NCBI GenBank assembly: GCA_900771185.1 | Contig: CAAGND010000029.1 | Location: forward strand, 1-14,246 | Origin: Clostridia bacterium | Lineage (GTDB): Bacteria; Bacillota; Clostridia; Oscillospirales; Acutalibacteraceae | Length of the DNA stretch: 14,246 nucleotides | Reading direction: 5' to 3' | Part shown: piece by piece, positions 12,386 to 14,246 of the stretch | Numbering within the stretch: the stretch's first letter is position 1 | Layout: every line of letters starts with the position of its first letter | Position numbers and translations under genes: made by a program | The notes under the pieces: model-generated | Databases searched by the model: none | Told to the model about the DNA's origin: nothing | What the model saw: the letters and a program-made list of their open reading frames with translations, nothing else

Positions 12386-13083
12386 GCACCACGGCCTCCT
12401 ATGCCTGTCCAGGTCTCATGCTCGCACGGGACGCAGTTTTGCACGCGCGCCGCAAGTTCCGCCGCCGCTTTTTGGATTCCGTCTCCGTCAAGTTCGCCGT
12501 CCCAGTCGAGGCTGATGACCGAAACGCCACGGTTCGCCAACTCTTTTTCCAGAACGTTGATTTCCTGGTCCAACATGGACAGATACCCGATGTCGATCCC
12601 GGATTCGCACTTGCGCCCCTCTTTTTCGCTTATGCGCCTGTCAATGCGTTTGGCGCACGTTTCAGGCGTTGCGTGCAGGAATATAGCCACTGTGGGGTAG
12701 AGGATGTGTGTTTGATAGTCTTTGTGCATCCGGAAATACGATTCATATTCCGCATCGCAGAAATACCCCAATTTCTTTTGGACGCGGGCAAAACACGAGT
12801 CGCCGAAGAAAGACCTGTCCATGCACACCCACGTGTCACGCCCGTGCAAAACGCGGCTCTGCGCGTAGAGATGCGCACGATACCGGCATGAGAGCAGATG
12901 CGACTGCATGGTGTACGACCATCGCGCGGGGTCTTGGTAGTAGAGGGCGAGGAATGGGTTGGTTTTTTCGTCGGGTTCCGCTATGAACTCGCCGCCCAGT
13001 TGCGCCGCCAATGCCTCTGTCAGGGTTGATTTGCCGACGCCGATGAGGCCTTCTACGATAACGACGCCATGTGATTTTTCCAT
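12382..13083 (-). CDS. deoxynucleoside kinase
   Basis: The 233-aa enzyme phosphorylates deoxynucleosides to monophosphates, adding to the nucleotide pool for replication. Walker A is GLIGVGKST (residues 12-20), the DRS motif is MDRSFFGDSCFA (88-99), and a LID-like basic segment KRIDRRISEKEG follows further on; these are hallmarks of the dNK/dGK/TK2 family. The start at 13083 has GGAG seven bases upstream; an in-frame extension to 13161 would add a stretch without such a site. The stop overlaps the Rz start, unusual company for a metabolism gene, and indicates common leftward transcription. Substrate preference cannot be told. Confidence 0.9.
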   Translation of the reverse strand: MEKSHGVVIVEGLIGVGKSTLTEALAAQLGGEFIAEPDEKTNPFLALYYQDPARWSYTMQSHLLSCRYRAHLYAQSRVLHGRDTWVCMDRSFFGDSCFARVQKKLGYFCDAEYESYFRMHKDYQTHILYPTVAIFLHATPETCAKRIDRRISEKEGRKCESGIDIGYLSMLDQEINVLEKELANRGVSVISLDWDGELDGDGIQKAAAELAARVQNCVPCEHETWTGIGGRGA

Positions 13084-13161
13084 TTGTTTTCTCCATGGAT
13101 GTGGCGCGCGTGATTGCGCGCAAAACGCGGCATAATACGCCGAATGGCGCAAAATGGCCAC

Positions 13162-14010
13162 CTACAGCAGGTCAAAAAGCGACGCTTGGGTGCCGTGTTT
13201 GCGCCGCGCGTCCGTAATGGGCTCTGGATTGCCCTGTGTTGCGTTTTCGACGTCAGATGTGTTTGCGCACGTTTGAACTGTTTTGTGCGATTCTACGGGC
13301 TCTATGAGCTCTGAAATGGCGTCAGACCTTTTTTCCGAATCCGGAAAAATGGTCGCCTCCGTCTTGCGCGGCTGTAACGCCCAAAGCCCCATGGATTCCA
13401 TGGGTGAAATCCACGTGTCGAAAAGCTCCATGGACAGGGTGTTCCGCTGTTCGATTACAGCCCGAGCGCCGATGAGGGATAGTTGGACGTACGCCATGTG
13501 GCAGCATACAGCGTCGATGTCCTGAGCAACGATGATTGCGTCCCGTTGCCAGTTTATGCCGCGCTCTTTCAAAACGCTCAATGCCGCAATCATAGTCACG
13601 CCGCCGCCAACGGCGCAGTCATTCAGCCTGATTGGGCGGCGCGACAAATCCACGCTGTCGATGGAAACCCTAGCCATGCAGTCCGCGATATGGTACGGCG
13701 TGAATTCCTGCCCCGTGGTTCCATTGCCCATGCCCATCTGCATGTAGATTTTTCCAAGGGCGTCCTGATACGGGTTTTCCTCAAAAATCTCTATGAGATA
13801 GGCAAACATTTCGGAAAACTTATCATGTTCGTCGCCGTACATCCTAGCGATGTCCATGTAGCGTTTTTCGCGCCGCTCCCAAAGTTTTGAGCCTTTGAGC
13901 GTTGCGCCGTTCGCGATGGATATCGCCATGCACTCAACCCAATCGCGAAAAACGCGCTCCATGCCGTGTCTTGTGCTCATGCCTTCGATGGTTTTTATGA
14001 TTCTCTGCAT
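13162..14010 (-). CDS. N6-adenine methyltransferase-like protein without visible NPPY motif
   Basis: The 282-aa protein has the N6_Mtase/HsdM-type pattern: TTGQEFTPYHIADCMAR (residues 98-114), a motif I equivalent NDCAVGGGVTMIAAL (130-144), VAQDIDAVCCHMAYVQL (161-177) and a QRNTLSMELF segment (188-197). The catalytic (N/D/S)PP(Y/F) motif that should follow is not seen; the tail from about 215 is polar and low in structure, ending SLFDLL. It may be one of the small phage versions with an atypical active site, or a protein that binds S-adenosylmethionine without methylating. GGGGAG is four bases before the ATG, overlapping the preceding stop. There is no restriction partner nearby. Confidence 0.8.
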   Translation of the reverse strand: MQRIIKTIEGMSTRHGMERVFRDWVECMAISIANGATLKGSKLWERREKRYMDIARMYGDEHDKFSEMFAYLIEIFEENPYQDALGKIYMQMGMGNGTTGQEFTPYHIADCMARVSIDSVDLSRRPIRLNDCAVGGGVTMIAALSVLKERGINWQRDAIIVAQDIDAVCCHMAYVQLSLIGARAVIEQRNTLSMELFDTWISPMESMGLWALQPRKTEATIFPDSEKRSDAISELIEPVESHKTVQTCANTSDVENATQGNPEPITDARRKHGTQASLFDLL

Positions 14011-14019
14011 GGTTCTCCC

Positions 14020-14133
14020 CTATCGAAATGCAATCGCCAAAATGACGCCCGCCACGCCAATCACAGAATCGATGATGAACCACGCCGTTTCGTGTTCATC
14101 GGAATGCAGAAAAAAGTCGATTATGACCGTCAT
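14020..14133 (-). CDS. 37-aa single-pass membrane peptide
   Basis: ATG at 14133 with GGAG seven bases upstream opens a frame of 37 codons ending TAG at 14020. An acidic N-terminal third (DFFLHSDEHE) is followed by a hydrophobic segment, about residues 18-36 (WFIIDSVIGVAGVILAIAF), and a final Arg. It is the first gene after the edge promoter. It could be a small holin, antiholin or superinfection factor; nothing in the sequence decides. Confidence 0.65.
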   Translation of the reverse strand: MTVIIDFFLHSDEHETAWFIIDSVIGVAGVILAIAFR

Positions 14134-14182
14134 GTCGTTTCTCCGTTTTGGTTTTGGTCATCGCCCGGTTTTTCAAATCCAG

Positions 14183-14207
14183 AACGGCGGCGTCACGTTC
14201 CGCCGTT
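14183..14207 (-). promoter_or_regulatory. leader hairpin of the leftward operon
   Basis: AACGGCGG (14183-14190) pairs perfectly with CCGCCGTT (14200-14207), loop of nine bases. It lies a few bases after the predicted transcription start and is not followed by a T-run, so it more likely stabilises the 5' end of the mRNA or acts as a binding site than terminates. Confidence 0.45.
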
Positions 14208-14217
14208 CGATGCGGCC

Positions 14218-14246
14218 TTTATACTGGCCTTTAATTTGTTTGTCAA
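14218..14246 (-). promoter_or_regulatory. consensus sigma70-type promoter of the leftward 14 kb to 9.9 kb operon
   Basis: On the minus strand TTGACA (14246-14241), a 17-bp spacer and TATAAA (14223-14218) match the consensus in 11 of 12 positions at ideal spacing. Ten leftward genes follow with short gaps or overlaps and no strong terminator seen between them, so all may be expressed from here. The -35 box ends exactly at the window edge. Confidence 0.85.

Overview
The window looks like part of a tailed double-stranded DNA bacteriophage, a prophage or a phage-plasmid, from a Gram-negative (diderm) host. The evidence is a lysis gene set that includes an overlapping Rz/Rz1 spanin pair with a lipobox, a T7-lysozyme-type amidase and a signal-peptide lytic transglycosylase. 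There are also a phage-style primase-helicase, a deoxynucleoside kinase, DNA methyltransferases, a tRNA, and tightly packed genes joined by ATGA overlaps. No integrase, terminase or virion structural gene is visible, so the exact kind of element is undecided. The host cannot be named from the sequence alone.

Layout. Bases 1-600 read leftward: a truncated gene of 15-residue repeats, a terminator, a short tract of unknown function, and tRNA-Leu(CAA) with a consensus sigma70-type promoter. Bases 600-1320 hold no credible gene. They contain dozens of GCGCAC/GTGCGC motifs whose orientation flips around an AT tract of about 50 bp, plus a perfect 48-bp direct repeat; this looks like a replication origin. 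It is followed rightward by a small winged-helix-like protein and an 818-aa primase-helicase. The primase gene has a strikingly structured leader with a possible pseudoknot over its ribosome binding site.

Bases 4599-5463 read leftward (amidase and holin-like protein). Bases 5533-9854 form a self-contained rightward unit with its own promoter and terminator: C5-cytosine methyltransferase, a 19-codon coupled mini-ORF, csf1, cas11, csf2, csf3 and a cysH-like PP-loop gene. This is a type IV-B CRISPR-Cas operon. It has the complete effector set, no Cas6/Csf5, no DinG helicase, no adaptation genes and no CRISPR array in the window. It is the main discovery here. Its position between two leftward lysis blocks suggests a cargo ('moron') insertion.

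Bases 9944-14246 read leftward from a TTGACA-N17-TATAAA promoter at the window edge. In transcription order they encode a small membrane peptide, an N6-methyltransferase-like protein, a deoxynucleoside kinase, Rz, Rz1, a 35-aa peptide, a protein of four helix-turn-helix-like repeats, two related small zinc-finger proteins, a 16-aa coupled mini-ORF and the lytic transglycosylase. Together the genes cover replication, nucleotide supply, DNA modification, lysis and a probable CRISPR-derived RNA-guided or RNA-binding complex that may serve in conflict between mobile elements.
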